Shown piece after piece: positions 23,598-35,028 of a DNA stretch of 64,000 nucleotides. Under the pieces are notes generated by a model. It saw only the letters and a list, made by a program, of their open reading frames with translations, made no database searches and was not told the origin of the DNA. The DNA comes from Chlamydoabsidia padenii. Its lineage: Eukaryota; Mucoromycota; Mucoromycetes; Mucorales; Cunninghamellaceae. The translations under genes and the position numbers were made by a program. Every line of letters begins with the position of its first letter. Position 1 is the first letter of the stretch. Location of the stretch: the NCBI GenBank assembly GCA_025330725.1, contig JAIWND010000043.1:124001-188000 (forward strand), in the 5' to 3' direction.

Positions 23598-25271
23598 ATG
23601 AGTGCTACTCTTTTAGAAGCGGCGGCGACTGGCGATTTAGACTACATCAAGATCAATACAAAAGCACTCTTGGATAAAAATGAACGTGGTTGGACAGCCT
23701 TACATTTTGCAGCACGGTATGGACAATTAAATGTGGCAACCTATTTAAAAACTCAACAACCTGAACTACTTTTAATGGTGAATAACGAAGGCAAAACACC
23801 TGCTCAACTGGCTCAATTCTGGGGGTATGATCAAGTGGCACAATTGCTGGCTTCTCCTAATGACAATAAAGAACATGTGCAAACGATGCCGGTAGCAACC
23901 CAGGTTAATCATGTCAACTTTTTTGCAGGAAGTCCTCTGAATAGGTAAGCAAAAAAAAAAAAAAAAAAAAAAAAAAGAAAGAAAGAAAAGAAAACTGGCC
24001 CTCTCTAAACTTATAATAATAGATATGGCTGGTATCGTACGAACAATGATAAACTGAATGAACTGGCCCGGGCACCCAACGCTCGATTCCTTTTATTCTC
24101 TAAACTGGATCCTCTGTTTCAAGACACTCAACTTTACTTTGCCTCTTACTCTCAAGTGGCTTCTTTGATTGGTGCTGATACAGAACAAGATCGACCGGCG
24201 TTGGTGTTTTTAGGTATCGAAGATAAAGAAGGGATTCCTTATTGGGCATTGGATGTCACTGTCAAGCCGGCAAGTCCTTTTAAGGACACATTGGAGCAAT
24301 TGCATCAAGGTAATGAAAAAAAAAAAAGGGTTGACATGCGATCATGAAACTAATATGATATTTTTATTCTAAATAGAATTGGGAAAACTTGATGTCGAAT
24401 TTACCTCGGCATTACCTCAGGCTTTTAAATTGAACAAGGACATGGCGGCAGTGTTATCCCAAGCACGTGCAATGAGTAAGTCAACATCACACACACATAC
24501 ATACAACCGAAACTGATGGATATGATATAGTGGATTGGCATACACGAAATAGATACTGTCCAGCATGTGGTCAAGCAGTGGTATCAAAAGAAGGTGGGCA
24601 TAAACTCCTGTGTACATCCAATGAAACCTCTGAATGTATCAGTCATAAAGGCATTCATAACTTTGCTTATCCCAGAACAGGTAAGAACAACACAACAAAA
24701 ACTGACAAGGGATTGATTAACCCTCCTTTTTTTTTTTTTTTTGTTTTTTTTTTTTTTTTTTTTTTTACAATAGATGCTGTGGTCATTGTGTGTATTATCC
24801 ATCCTACCGAAGACAAGATTTTATTGGGACGACAAAAACAATGGCCAGCTCGCATGTTTTCATGCATTGCAGGATTTGTGGAAGCTGGGGAATCGATTGA
24901 AGAAGCCGTGCGACGTGAAGCTTTAGAAGAAACTGGCATTCATGTGGATCATGTTGCTTATCATAGCACTCAACCTTGGGTAAAGTAAAAGAAATCCATA
25001 TACACACACTCTACCTCACGACAACTCACCCCTATTTAACTAGCCCTTTCCAAATTCTTTAATGTTTGGATTCCTTGCCTCTGCAACCACTGCCACGATT
25101 AAGATGGAAGATAAGGAATTAGAAAGTGCTCGGTGGTTTAGTCGATCCGATGTCTTGGGTGCGCTTAAAGGTGACGGGATCTTCAACTTGCCTCCTAATC
25201 TGGCTATTGCTTATCAACTCATCCATACTTGGGCAACTAGTGGATCTTTGCGACAAAACTCAAAAATATAG
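23598..25271 (+). CDS. npy1: Ankyrin-Nudix NADH pyrophosphatase / NAD-cap hydrolase (NUDT12-like)
   Basis: Six exons join(23598-23944, 24023-24309, 24377-24475, 24531-24680, 24774-24979, 25044-25271) give 438 residues. An N-terminal ankyrin pair (GWTALHFAARYGQLNVATYL, KTPAQLAQFWGYDQVAQLL) is followed by the NudC-type middle domain. A zinc ribbon CPACG...LLC...SEC lies at residues about 253-278, then the YPRT-DAVVIV junction and a full Nudix box, G-x5-E-x7-REALEETGI, preceded by ARMFSCIAGF. The family cleaves NADH to NMNH and AMP and removes NAD caps from RNA. The domain set equals animal NUDT12 rather than yeast Npy1, which lacks ankyrins. The C-terminus is SKI, a plausible weak peroxisomal PTS1. 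The start at 23598 is preferred; an in-frame ATG at 23553 would add a hydrophobic leader inside the CT-rich upstream tract. Convergent with cct2. Confidence 0.93.
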
Positions 25272-26705
25272 TAGTAACAGTAGTAGTAGTAGTACTAGTT
25301 ATAGTTAAAGTATACTTGGATATAAAAATGTTAAATAAAAAAGGATACATTGGTTATTTTGAACCGGTAGTGTCGTTTCATAAACAACAATAATGTAATT
25401 AGATGTGTTTCAAACTGATAATGGTACTAATACAATACCTGATTTAATATTCATGCATTCGATTCCGATATTCAAATCTTTATATTTCCTTTAGTTAGTG
25501 TAGTCCTTTCGTTGAATAATGTCTTATTCATGTTTCATGCATATAAAAATGAACTTCCGAAGTATCTTTTTATCCAACTCAGCCAATTGGCGCTTCTTAT
25601 TGCTGCGATTAAATTCTGTCCAATCAAACTTTTCTTCAATTAAATTACGTCCGAGCGTGATTGATCTACTGAATGCAGTAAGATCAACATTTATGCAAAG
25701 CTTCGAATCCGACAGAAAGAATGATATATAAGGGTTGAAAGAGAGAAGGATGACTTTGCTATAAGGTCTTTGAACTGGAATTCCGTGCGCCGCTGTCTGC
25801 CATTCATGCGTTCTATCCATCCCATTCCGATTTGATGGATGGAGGGAAATGCTAAACACAAGGTATTTTGGTGTTCGGTGTTTGAAAATGAAGTTTCGAA
25901 CGTCAGGGAAAAATCTTCGTGGCAAAAGGACAGGTAAAAGTCATTGCAAGTCTGGACATACTGTCGCAAGGGTCATGGTGCTTGACTTTTGCGGAGACTT
26001 ATGCTGGAAGTATGCCATAGTATCCACATCGCCTTTTTAATCAGTAGCATCCATTCACCATTGAGCGAATAATACTCTTTTAAAATTGGTATAAAGTGGT
26101 TACTTTACTTGAACCTTACTTGAAAGGCTGTGGTCATTCAATGATTAGGTTTCGAAGGTTGTGATTAGATTTTATGCAACATTGAAACTCCGAGTGCTCT
26201 CGCTTGATTTACAGGGAATTTGCTGCAGACGTGGGACACACCCTCATCTTATTTCGACAAAAGCGGGCATTTGTTTTCTTGAAGGGCGATCCATAAACAT
26301 CGACCGTGGTTGGATTAAAATAGACTCTTCTTTTGGACGGGACGATCCAATAACGTAAGAAGCCTCTTGTTATGTTTAAACTGTGCCCCAGATCCACAGG
26401 TGCGAGTATCATGAAAGACAGAGACAATCAAGTTTGGTTTTGATATCTCGCTTTTTTATTGTTTTTTTTTTTATTTAAAAAAAAGACTATGTATAAAATG
26501 ATTCATTTTCGAAGACTTCCCAAGAGAAGGATCCTCCACCAACCAACCAGCTACTACTACTACTACCAAACAAACAAACAACTAATGACTATTCAAATTA
26601 AAGAAAAGCCCCCTCCTATTTCATATGCAGTTTATCCTTGTCTTTGTCTATTCCAACAATAAAGATATATTAGTGATACAATCATTCCCATCACACCATC
26701 ACAAT
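25272..26705. other. Intergenic region between convergent genes, with inverted repeat-family copy
   Basis: No gene seen. About 25850-26040 is an inverted copy of the 5.4-5.9 kb dispersed repeat. Minus-strand open frames of 90-130 codons (25524-25969) overlap it and have no recognisable domain. The right end (26550-26580) has CTA and CAAA short repeats next to the 3' end of cct2. Confidence 0.45.
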
Positions 26706-28678
26706 TTACCGAGGAGCACATCGAATGATATCATCCACACGAAGAATCATTTCAGCCGCTTCAGAGGCAGACAAAAGGACTTGTTTCTTGAGTTTGAAGG
26801 ATTCGGTAATACCCAATTCACGCACATTGGCCACTTCACCTTTCACCATATCCAGGCCCGCCGTGGCATCCCCCTTGTATTGAGCAGCACGTAATTGAGC
26901 CACGAGATCAGATGAATCAAACCCGGCATTGTCGGCAAGAATAGTGGGCATTTGACGTAACGCTTTAGCAAACGATTCGGCAGCAATTGCTTGTTTTCCA
27001 GCAATCGTCGTGACAATTTCATCTACTGCCTTGGACATGAGCATTTCTGAGCATCCACCACCCAACACGGTACGAGGTTCCTTGACGGTTTGTGACAAGA
27101 CCGAGAGAGCATCGTGTAAAGATCGTTCGGCTTCATCCAAGATTTGTTGTGTAGCACCACGGAGGACAATAGTACATGCTTCACCTGCTGCAACCCCAGA
27201 GAATTTGATCAACTATGTATACAGAGTGAGAGAGGTGAGTCTTTTACATTGAAATTGATTTTTTTTTTTTCCTTTTCCTTACCTTGTCTTCACCAATGAT
27301 GATTTCTTCAATAAGATCGCAATGTCCCAATTTGACTAATTCAGGATGTTCGAATGTAGATGCGATTTCACCGCCAGTGACAAGAGCCAATCGTTCCACA
27401 CCTTCAAAGTCAGCATGTTCGATACTGGCAATACCCGAATCCGCCATCAGTTGTTCGGGCCAGTTGTAAATCAATTGTCGATTGACAAAACAGTTGATAC
27501 CATGTGTCTTAATCTTTTCCACCTTTGCCTTCATCTTATCACGTTCAGCCCGTTCTAATTCAGCCAATTTACCAGTACTGTCCACACGTACTCGAGCACC
27601 AAAAATCTTGATCTTATCGGTATCCATAGCTAAGTGATGATAACAGTAAAAGAGATTAGTATCATATGATATGATCTTCCATTTTTTCCCTCAGTTACAT
27701 ACGTGTGTTAGCGATCAAGATCTTGGCGTTTTCAATACGTTTAGGGCAATTGACACCAATCTTCTTATCCAAGATAAAACCTATCATAAAACAAAAGATT
27801 AAGTATCCAAATATCTATTTTTTGTTTTTTCGCCATGTTTACCTTCATCCAAATAAGAGTCCATCAATTTACCACCAGGTTTCTTAATGATTTGAATATT
27901 TTCCAAGTTGGTGGATCCCTTCAATCGAAGCACAGCATCCACCGCCAATTCAGAAAAGTAGTCTTTATCTTGAGACAGCACCTTGGAGCTGAGAGTGGTT
28001 TTCGCAATGTTGATCAAATCTTTACGGAATAAATCTTTATCTTGGCTGTGATCAATGGCACTGGCCTCCAAGGTGTCGTAAGCGGCTTGAGAGGCAATAC
28101 GGTACCCTTCAATAATGGTTTGAGGATGGATACGTTGGTTCACCAGGCGTTCGGCTTCACGTAACAATTCAGCAGCAAGCACACATACAGATGTGGTACC
28201 ATCACCGACTTCGTCATCTTGGACCTTGGAGATGTTCACCAGGACCTTGGCCGCCGCATTATCGAGAGCAATGGATTTCAAAATGGTCGCACCGTCGTTC
28301 GTCACCAATATTTCACCTGTAGTAGCCGATTGAAGAATTTTGTCCTATCATATCAAATATAAAGACATGTTTAGTGCAGTTAGACAGTAATGGACTACCC
28401 GTGGTGTTCCTTACCATGCCCTTGGGCCCCAGAGTGCTTTTGACAAGATCACCTACAGCAATAGCACCAATGAATGAAGACTATAATAAATAAAATCGAG
28501 TCAGTGACAGGTTGACCTGAAAGGATCCACTTTACCAAACGAGCATTTTCAGCTCTTTCTTCAGTGGCCTGATCTTGGAAAATCTGTACAGGCGCTAAAG
28601 ACTACATTTTAAAAGAGAATCGAGTCAAGTTAGTTTCATGTCTTTATAATTAGAAAGACGGTTAAATGATATTACCAT
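26706..28678 (-). CDS. cct2: T-complex chaperonin beta subunit (CCT2)
   Basis: Seven coding exons, complement join of 26706-27212, 27283-27629, 27703-27780, 27843-28344, 28415-28480, 28536-28601 and 28676-28678, give 522 residues, the usual CCT length. CCT/TRiC is the cytosolic eight-subunit ring that folds actin, tubulin and WD40 proteins. Group II chaperonin ATPase motifs are present: [39 protein letters not shown] and VLGGGCSEM. The subunit is identified as beta by [20 protein letters not shown] at the start and by [19 protein letters not shown] and [20 protein letters not shown] at the end. The first coding exon holds only the ATG, directly followed by GTAATA; the next exon begins TCTTTAGCGCCT. 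Convergent with npy1. Confidence 0.96.
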
Positions 28679-28932
28679 GATGTTGAGATGGTGTCCAAAA
28701 AGATGATGTAAAAGGAAAGAAAAACTGTCAAATAAAAAAAAAAAAAAAAATCTTGAGCCCTACGCGTGTATATGACTTATAAGTCACAAGTCCATCTATC
28801 GGGATTTCAACATAAGCGGACGTTTAAACTTGGTCTCCAATCAAGACGCTAGATGGTTTTGCATGAATTCCAAAAAAGAAGAAGCAGGTTTTTTTTTATT
28901 ATTATAAAGTAAATGATGACACTGGGACTAAT

Positions 28933-29622
28933 CTATGGGTACATTCTAGTTTTAACTTTTGGTGATTGTTTTGATGACCGTATATGGTGTACTTGTTCAC
29001 GAGGCAACATCATCCATTGTTGTTGTGTGGCCAGCACAGCTTGTTGATATTGCATCTGTAAAAAGCACTGTTGTTGTTGGTACATATATAATTGTTGCAT
29101 ATAATAGGCAGGATATGTCATCATTCTTGGCGAGCCACTAGTTGTGGATGGTGTTTTAACAGAATCGTCAGAAAGCTCACTAGCAGGTCGTGATATTATA
29201 CCCTCCGATTTAACTTCATCTAAGCGAGAGAGAAAAAAAAAAGCATGAGATGTTATTTATATAAATTCATGTCATTTTTTACCTTCTGAAGAGGAATCAT
29301 ACTCGTTTTCTGATTCAATATCACTGTCCATGGGTATATATGTCTTTATCGGCGACCGAGGTTGCTGTTGCTGATCTATGATACGTCGTGAAGATTGTTT
29401 TCTAGTTTGACTGGGTGACATGGGTCGTTGATTTATGTGTCGTGAGGGATTATTTTTGGTTCGACTTACGAGAGCTTGACGCATACTCGGAGATATATGA
29501 GATTGATGGAAGAGGATGCTTTTCGTCCAAGGTTCGGCATCTTGTTCTTCACTATCAGGTGTCTTGATCGCTTTTGCTAAAAGTAATCTCGATAAACTAA
29601 CTGATTCATTTTCAACAGACAT
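28933..29622 (-). CDS. Hypothetical disordered protein with Gln/Tyr/Met-rich tail
   Basis: Two exons, complement join(28933-29219, 29283-29622), give 208 residues. I do not recognise the family. The first half is Ser/Arg-rich, with repeated SPS, SRR and SPI segments that look like phosphorylation sites, and an acidic SDIESENEYDSSSE patch. The second half turns into YYMQQLYMYQQQQCFLQMQ, a Gln/Tyr/Met-rich segment of prion-like composition. The intron has good consensus sites (GAAG-GTAAAA, TTAG) and joins two open frames in phase. The start ATG follows A-rich DNA. It could be an RNA-associated or transcriptional co-regulator judging by composition only, which is weak evidence. The gene lies next to the right end of Fanzor relic 2 (29715). 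Confidence 0.6.
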
Positions 29623-29714
29623 TAGGATTTTTTTTTAAAAAAAAAAAAAAAGAAAAAAAAAAAGAAGGACGAAATATATTCAGTTTTTAGAGTAACTTGA
29701 ATTTTTCGTCGAAT

Positions 29715-29742
29715 AAGCGGAGAATAAAATGTCAGTTAGCAT
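29715..29742 (-). repeat. Shared right-end motif of Fanzor relic 2
   Basis: AAGCGGAGAATAAAA followed by TGTCAGTTAGCAT, the partner of 13674-13702. On the minus strand both read ATGCT-ACTGACA then TTTTATTCTCCGCTT; flanking DNA diverges right after CCGCTT. Confidence 0.6.
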
Positions 29743-30880
29743 ACAGTTTGTATCTGGCTTTTTTGACTTACCGTTGGTCCCGAAGGACCCCGAGCTTGTC
29801 CGCCTCAAGGGACAGATGTCCCACATTCTCTTAACCAAGAGATGGACGGAGACACTATCATTTCAGCCAAGTTAATTGCTGCTGCTGTTGGTCTGTAGGA
29901 AAATACCGGGTGATCAATTAAGCTAATTTCCTTGTACAATCCAATCTTGAGTATATTGATTGCTGTATTGTTGCCTCGGCCGCGCTCAGAGTAACCCCGC
30001 TCACAGTCGAAGTAACTTTTGTTGATACAGTATACGATGTCGAGGTTGATTTTGCTGTTGGCCTTTCTTGGGCGTTGTAAACTTGAATCACAAAAGCAGC
30101 ACAATTTTGAAGATAGGTATTCATTAGTTTCTGTAAGTGTACATGCATCCTTCAGTTTTTGTAATGTTTTAGTGCCACGTTTGATTCTTGAGCCAAATCC
30201 TGTCCCGACGTCCCCATTAAAAATGAATGTATCTTTTTTTTCGCCATACCCTTTGGAGTGAGTGACCGTGCAACAGTATCATAAGCTTTGTTTCTGAATC
30301 TGGACCATCCCCGGCCTTGTTTTTTTAACCCAATTGGATTCATGATAGAATCGAACCAAGTCATCCTTGCAATGTTTTCCAACGTTATGCTTGTCTTCAA
30401 TACTTGATTTAGCCGCTTCATATATAGAACTTTCCAATGCTTATATGTTGGTATCAACCCCATCGCTGCCTTGTCTTTCCTTCTTGTTTTCATCAATTTT
30501 ATGTTGGAGTTGGTGACGATATAAAGTACTTTTTGATTTTCAGTTAATATTGCTTGCATTAGTTTTCATAGTGTGGAATTTCATGAGTCGTTTGGCTTTT
30601 TCGTTGTCATTTTCCAATTCTTGAAGCAAAGGTGAATACTTGTTTGCGAGCAACAGTGTCGAATAAGCTTGACCACAGTCCATGGAAACAGCACTTGCCA
30701 TATTTTTTACTCCTGGGTCGACGTCAACATAACTGCCCTTTCCGATCAACAAATTATCATTTGGAGGAGAACGATTTTGCTTTCTACCATGAATCATATC
30801 GTGTAGGCATACTTTTTTCCTTGTTCAGTTCATCGATTTGATTGTAGAGATCCAAAATATTTGCATTTATATTTTCCAGA
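29715..30880 (-). pseudogene. Fanzor/TnpB-like RNA-guided nuclease relic 2
   Basis: Better preserved than relic 1. On the minus strand, in order: INANILDLYNQIDELNKEK (about 30840), the RuvC-I-like YVDVDPGVKNMASAV (about 30730), ALMK-type helices with TWFDSIMNPIGLKKQGRGW, then FLMGTSGQDLAQES, which in neighbouring frames reads as a GDVGTGFGS-type loop. Next is SSKLCCFCDSSLQRPR (zinc-ribbon CxxC, about 30060) with a later C-x9-C, and SERGRGNNTAINILKIGL (about 29980). Comparison with HDENAAINIAK in relic 1 places Gly where the RuvC-III Asp should be. Frame changes between 30540 and 30100 also disable it. TnpB/Fanzor proteins are RuvC nucleases directed by an element-encoded RNA. No left end could be defined. 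Confidence 0.7.
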
Positions 30881-31296
30881 TTTCCGGTAGCTACAGTATG
30901 GGCTCAAAAAGAAAAAGAAAAAAGAAAAAAGGTGAAACTGAAAAAGAAACGTTAATATCAAGTACGAAACAGGACAGAGTGTTTATCATTTGAGATTGAA
31001 GCGGCGCTTGAAGATATTGCATTAACTATACCAGTTTCTTTTTCTCTCCTCATCTTGCATACAAGAGATGATGGCATATGATATATTGTATTTTAGTCAT
31101 ATATTCCTCTTCCTTTAATCTAATGACAAGATATAAAAAAAAAGTCTATGTTTCAATTCTACTTTCGACGATTTGTAATCACACTAGTAAGCCATAATGT
31201 TTGAAGATGTAAAAAAAGGGTTTTATTGTCAATAATCAACATACTTCATATCACACCGTATACAGTCTATACTAAATTAAACTATACTAATCTATA
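30881..31296. other. AT-rich intergenic region, no feature seen
   Basis: Contains A/G-rich simple sequence (30905-30945) and otherwise nothing I can interpret. It may include the left end of Fanzor relic 2, but no repeat was found to mark it. Confidence 0.3.
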
Positions 31297-32290
31297 CTAC
31301 CTACAACACCCAACCATCACACATAAGCACCAGTTTTCCTTTTTCCCAAGATACTCCCGGTCAAAGCATACTATGAATCTGGAAGCATCCCAAATGTCGT
31401 TAGGCTGATTATTAAAATCTTCGAATTTTTGGTAAGCAACTTCAAAGGCCACAATGGTTTCGGCAGGGTGGGGACTCAGCATGGTTCGTTATTATTAAGC
31501 ACACATGCACACCTTTCCTCGTGGTGGAGGACCGAACGACCAAAGTTTACATGTAACAATAGTTTCTTGGACCAGTAATACATATTTTGTGTGTCGAATC
31601 GAGACATACAATCTGACCATCTTTATAAAGACACTAATCCCAAAGAAGAAGAAAAAAGTTGGTTCAATAAACAAGGTATATTTACTTACGTCTAATTGCC
31701 AGTTTGACATGAACGCAAACATAAACATCCTGTTGTTCACGGCGTCAATGGTTTTTTTTTTAAAAAAGCAGTGACCACCCGAAGATATGATCTTGTCCCT
31801 TCAAAAAATCAAACTTTGTTACACAAGGGAAGGCAATTAAGAAGTCCATTTTTGTTTTCCTTTTCTTAACAGTACAGCTATACTTGTTTGGAGTGTCCAG
31901 GACAATTGACATACGCAGTTCCATCAAGATTATCAAAGTGTTGTAAACAAAATCTTTTTCTTGATTACCCAGGGTCCAGAGGTTATTTCGTAGTAGGTGT
32001 TGTTTGTTCGTTGCGAATATCTTTGTAAAAATAACATCCAATCCTGGCGAGGCATGATGCAAGTGGCAGGGCAAATGGTGTTGTAATCGTCCACCACACC
32101 AGTGATCCGTTGACTGATCGAATGTTGGAAGAGAGAGAGAGAAAGAAAAAAGGAAAAAAACAATTTTTTTTCTTTTTTGATTTTCATCTTTACTATTTCG
32201 AAATGGCCACTCGGAATAAAAACTCCTGTAGTTGGAGAACGGCATTTGAAATAACTGAATAAAAACACTTGTCCAAAAAGGGAATTAACA
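31297..32290 (-). pseudogene. MULE-like transposase relic
   Basis: Minus-strand fragments, in order, are FKCRSPTTGVFIPSGHFEI (about 32240), DDYNTICPATCIMPRQDWML with FLQRYSQRTNNTYYEI (about 32050), FMFAFMSNWQLDV (about 31720), a degenerate D-x-TH-like segment around SIRHTKYVLLVQET (about 31590), and HPAETIVAFEVAYQKFEDF (about 31440). The run of F-x-x-x-F-M-S-x-W-Q followed shortly by an Asp-Ser-Thr-His-like catalytic strand is the layout of Mutator-like (MULE) transposases. Frames change several times, so it is inactive. The relic ends only about 140 bases before the syntaxin start codon, so its remains form part of that gene's upstream region. Confidence 0.45.
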
Positions 32291-32322
32291 CCGCCCAGTT
32301 TAAAAATAACTTGTCCCATCAG

Positions 32323-32355
<33 letters not shown>

Positions 32356-32430
32356 CTTTCTCTTTGTTTTCTTCCAACTTTCTTCTTTTCTTTTCCCCCT
32401 CTTCCACACACACACACACACACACACATT

Positions 32431-33349
32431 ATGAACGTAGATCGTCTGAACGACTTGAACAAAAGTCAAGGACCCACGGATGCTAATAACAACAACAATG
32501 GTGGACGATACGAAATGCGACCACTCTTATCTGCTCCTACTGATGCCACTTCTATGGACGGCTTCCTCAACAACATTTCCCAACTCCAAGACCTCATCCG
32601 CAGCATCAATGACAATGTCCAACGAGTACAAACCCACCAAGCAGCCATGTTACAAACCGCGGATGCTCAAGAATTAAGCCGACATCGTACCCAGGTGGAA
32701 TCCTTAACTGCCGACACTCAAACCCTCATGGCCCGAGTCAAGACCCAACTCAAAGACATTGAACCCACCTCACGACACTCTGACCTGGCGATTCGTAAAA
32801 ACCAATTTGCTGCCGTGACCAAACAATTCATGGACTGTATCGAACGACACCGCACTACCGCCCTGGATTTCCAACGTGACGAAGCCAAGCAAATGGAGCG
32901 TCAAATCAGGATCGCCAACCCGAATGCCACTGCTCATGAAATCAACCAAGCCATTTCTCAAGCCGAGGAAGGTCGTCCTGCCGTGTTTGCTCAACAATTA
33001 CTTCAGAATGTGGCTCAAGAACAGAGACGATATGATGGACAAACTACTCTGGATGCTGTTCAGGAACGTCATGAAGATATTCGTCGGTTGGCTCAATCTG
33101 TCCAGGAATTGTCGGATTTGTTCCAGGAAATGCAATTCTTGTTGGAGAATCAGGCCAAGGTGTTGGGTGAAATTGAAGTGAATTCGTATGATGTGGTGAA
33201 TAATCTGGAACAGGGGGAAAAACATGTCTCGAATGCGATTCAATCGGCCAAGGCGACAAGGCGCAAGAAGTGGATTTGTTTTGGAATCATTTTGACGATT
33301 TTGATCATCATCATCATTGTCCTCGCCGTCAAATTTGCTCCTTCTGGTC

Positions 33350-33380
<31 letters not shown>

Positions 33381-33384
33381 CTGA
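32431..33384 (+). CDS. SSO1: Plasma-membrane syntaxin (Sso1/2-like Qa-SNARE)
   Basis: Single exon of 317 residues. Domain order is a short N-terminal region with an Asn run, an Habc three-helix bundle (residues about 45-165), the Qa-SNARE helix from VQERHEDIRRLAQSVQELSD through LLENQAKVLGEIEVN with the central Gln in ENQ, a basic TRRKK, and one C-terminal membrane span (WICFGIILTILIIIIIVLAV). It drives exocytic vesicle fusion at the plasma membrane with a Sec9-type partner. Unusually, the membrane span is followed by PSG, ten Gln and His, so a polyglutamine tag would lie outside the cell. The start follows a CT-rich leader and a CA microsatellite (32404-32428); the earlier in-frame start at 32269 would be in a T run and is rejected. 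Convergent with the bHLH gene. Confidence 0.93.
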
Positions 33385-33898
33385 ATGCCTTATTATTAGA
33401 TCCCTCTATATATATATATAGTTTTATCCTATACCACGCTTTTTATATTATATGTATTATCCTACCCCTAAATAAACAATGTATGATTTTTTTTAAACCA
33501 TATGTCTTTTTTATTTTGATTGTCTGTATTCGGTTGGGAATTTGTTTGGCTGTGTTGTACAAGTGGGTGTACTGGCACACAAAGTCGAACCAATCTATTA
33601 ACACTATTGTAAACATGAAGAGTTTTTTTATTTTTATATGTATATATATATACTGTATTTATTTTGTGATTTGGCATAGAGGGGAATCAGTAGTAATAGT
33701 AACATTCATTAATGAATATGTATAAAAAGGTGGGAGGGTATACAAAAAAAAAAAAAAAAAAAAAGTCTATGAGGAGGGAAACATGGTGTTGTTTGTTCGT
33801 AACAGTTACAAAGGTATGAAAAAGAATAAAAGTAATCAAATCATTAGAGAAGATGTTTATAATAAAAGGCCGTAAAAGAATTGCTTGGTAGAGTGTGT
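33385..33898. other. Intergenic region between convergent genes
   Basis: No gene seen. Contains TATATATATA stretches, likely AATAAA-type 3' processing sequence (AAATAAACAATG at 33470), and an A20 run (33743-33764). Confidence 0.4.
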
Positions 33899-35028
33899 TT
33901 ACAAGTTGGTTCCCATCGAGTACATGTTTTCCAATGCTTGCTTTTGAAGGATCGTTTGTTGGAATCTATATCAAAGAAAGAGAGAGAGAGAGAGCGTTAG
34001 TATGGTATTTGATGGTAGTATTGATTCACTTACGATCGGAGTTGTTCGTTTTCATGGACAAGACGTTCAAGTTCCGCAAGAATGGTGGACTGGCTACTCT
34101 TCAAATGTTGGAGATGTTGGACAGCTACAAAAGAATAATAAAAAAAAAAAGTTGGTTGGTGGACAAACTATGCCTCCCCCCCCTATGATCCACTTACTTC
34201 GATGCAATAAGGCCACCTTGCTCATTTTCTTGTTCAAGCAAGCAGGAAGTTCGGAGCGTAATTCTTCAAACCCATCTATAGTTCAACAACAAAAAGATTA
34301 GAGAGACATGTCATTGATCTTTTTTATCATTTTACCTTTAATCTGAGCTCGGCGCTTTTGTTCAGATTGAATATGAATTTGACGTCGCATCTCCGCCGTA
34401 GTAGCCAACCTACCAAAAAAAAAAAAAAAAAAAAGAGTTAGAGCAGGTAGTACAATGTGTTTCTAATAGTGATTTTTTTTTTTTACCCATCTTCTTCTGG
34501 TTGATTCAGACGACATGGTTTCTTTGATTTGACCTCCTTGTCTTCCACATTATCTACCGAGACTTTTCTTTTCCGACCAAGGGGATGACGACCCGCCTCA
34601 TAAGATTCCTTGGAGTATTGAAGGAATTCAGGATAAAAGGCTTCGGGTAAAGATGACATCTTTGCAATGGTGTCGTTCAATGAGGAGGATTGCGTGCTGG
34701 TGGATGAGGATTGGACGAGGACAGGAGGGTCTTGAAGAGGAGGAGTGGTAGGAATCGAGTCTGGACTATCAGGGTACGTTTGATAGGGCGAAGCTTGGTG
34801 GTGATGATGAGCTGCAGCAGACATGACAGGGTCGTACATAATGGCAGTGGTGGGTGGCGTGGTCATACAGAAACCTATCATCGTTTTATAGTTTAGTACA
34901 AGAATATCCCCCACCCATTTTGTATGTAAGAGAGACTTACCAGGGTACATGACAGGTTGATCATTCCAATCGAGTTTGGAATAAGAGGAAGAGTAATCGT
35001 TAAGGAATTCAGAAGTGAGTTTGTTCAT
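33899..35028 (-). CDS. bHLH transcription factor (Max/Mlx-like)
   Basis: Six exons, complement join of 33899-33965, 34034-34124, 34198-34275, 34336-34409, 34487-34874 and 34941-35028, give 261 residues. The N-terminal half is Ser/Pro/His-rich and probably regulatory, with a GRKRK nuclear-signal-like motif. The basic helix-loop-helix begins RRQIHIQSEQKRRAQIKDGF; His, Glu and Arg-Arg at the E-box contact positions predict CANNTG binding, probably CACGTG. The second helix is MSKVALLHRTVQHLQHLK and continues into a leucine-zipper-like helix (LAELERLVHENEQLR). The bHLH is split by three introns, each conserved in phase. The fungal bHLH families most like it are the Max/Mlx/Mondo-type group; a closer ortholog is not named. 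The gene is upstream-flanked by CT-rich DNA at 35040-35190. Confidence 0.88.
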
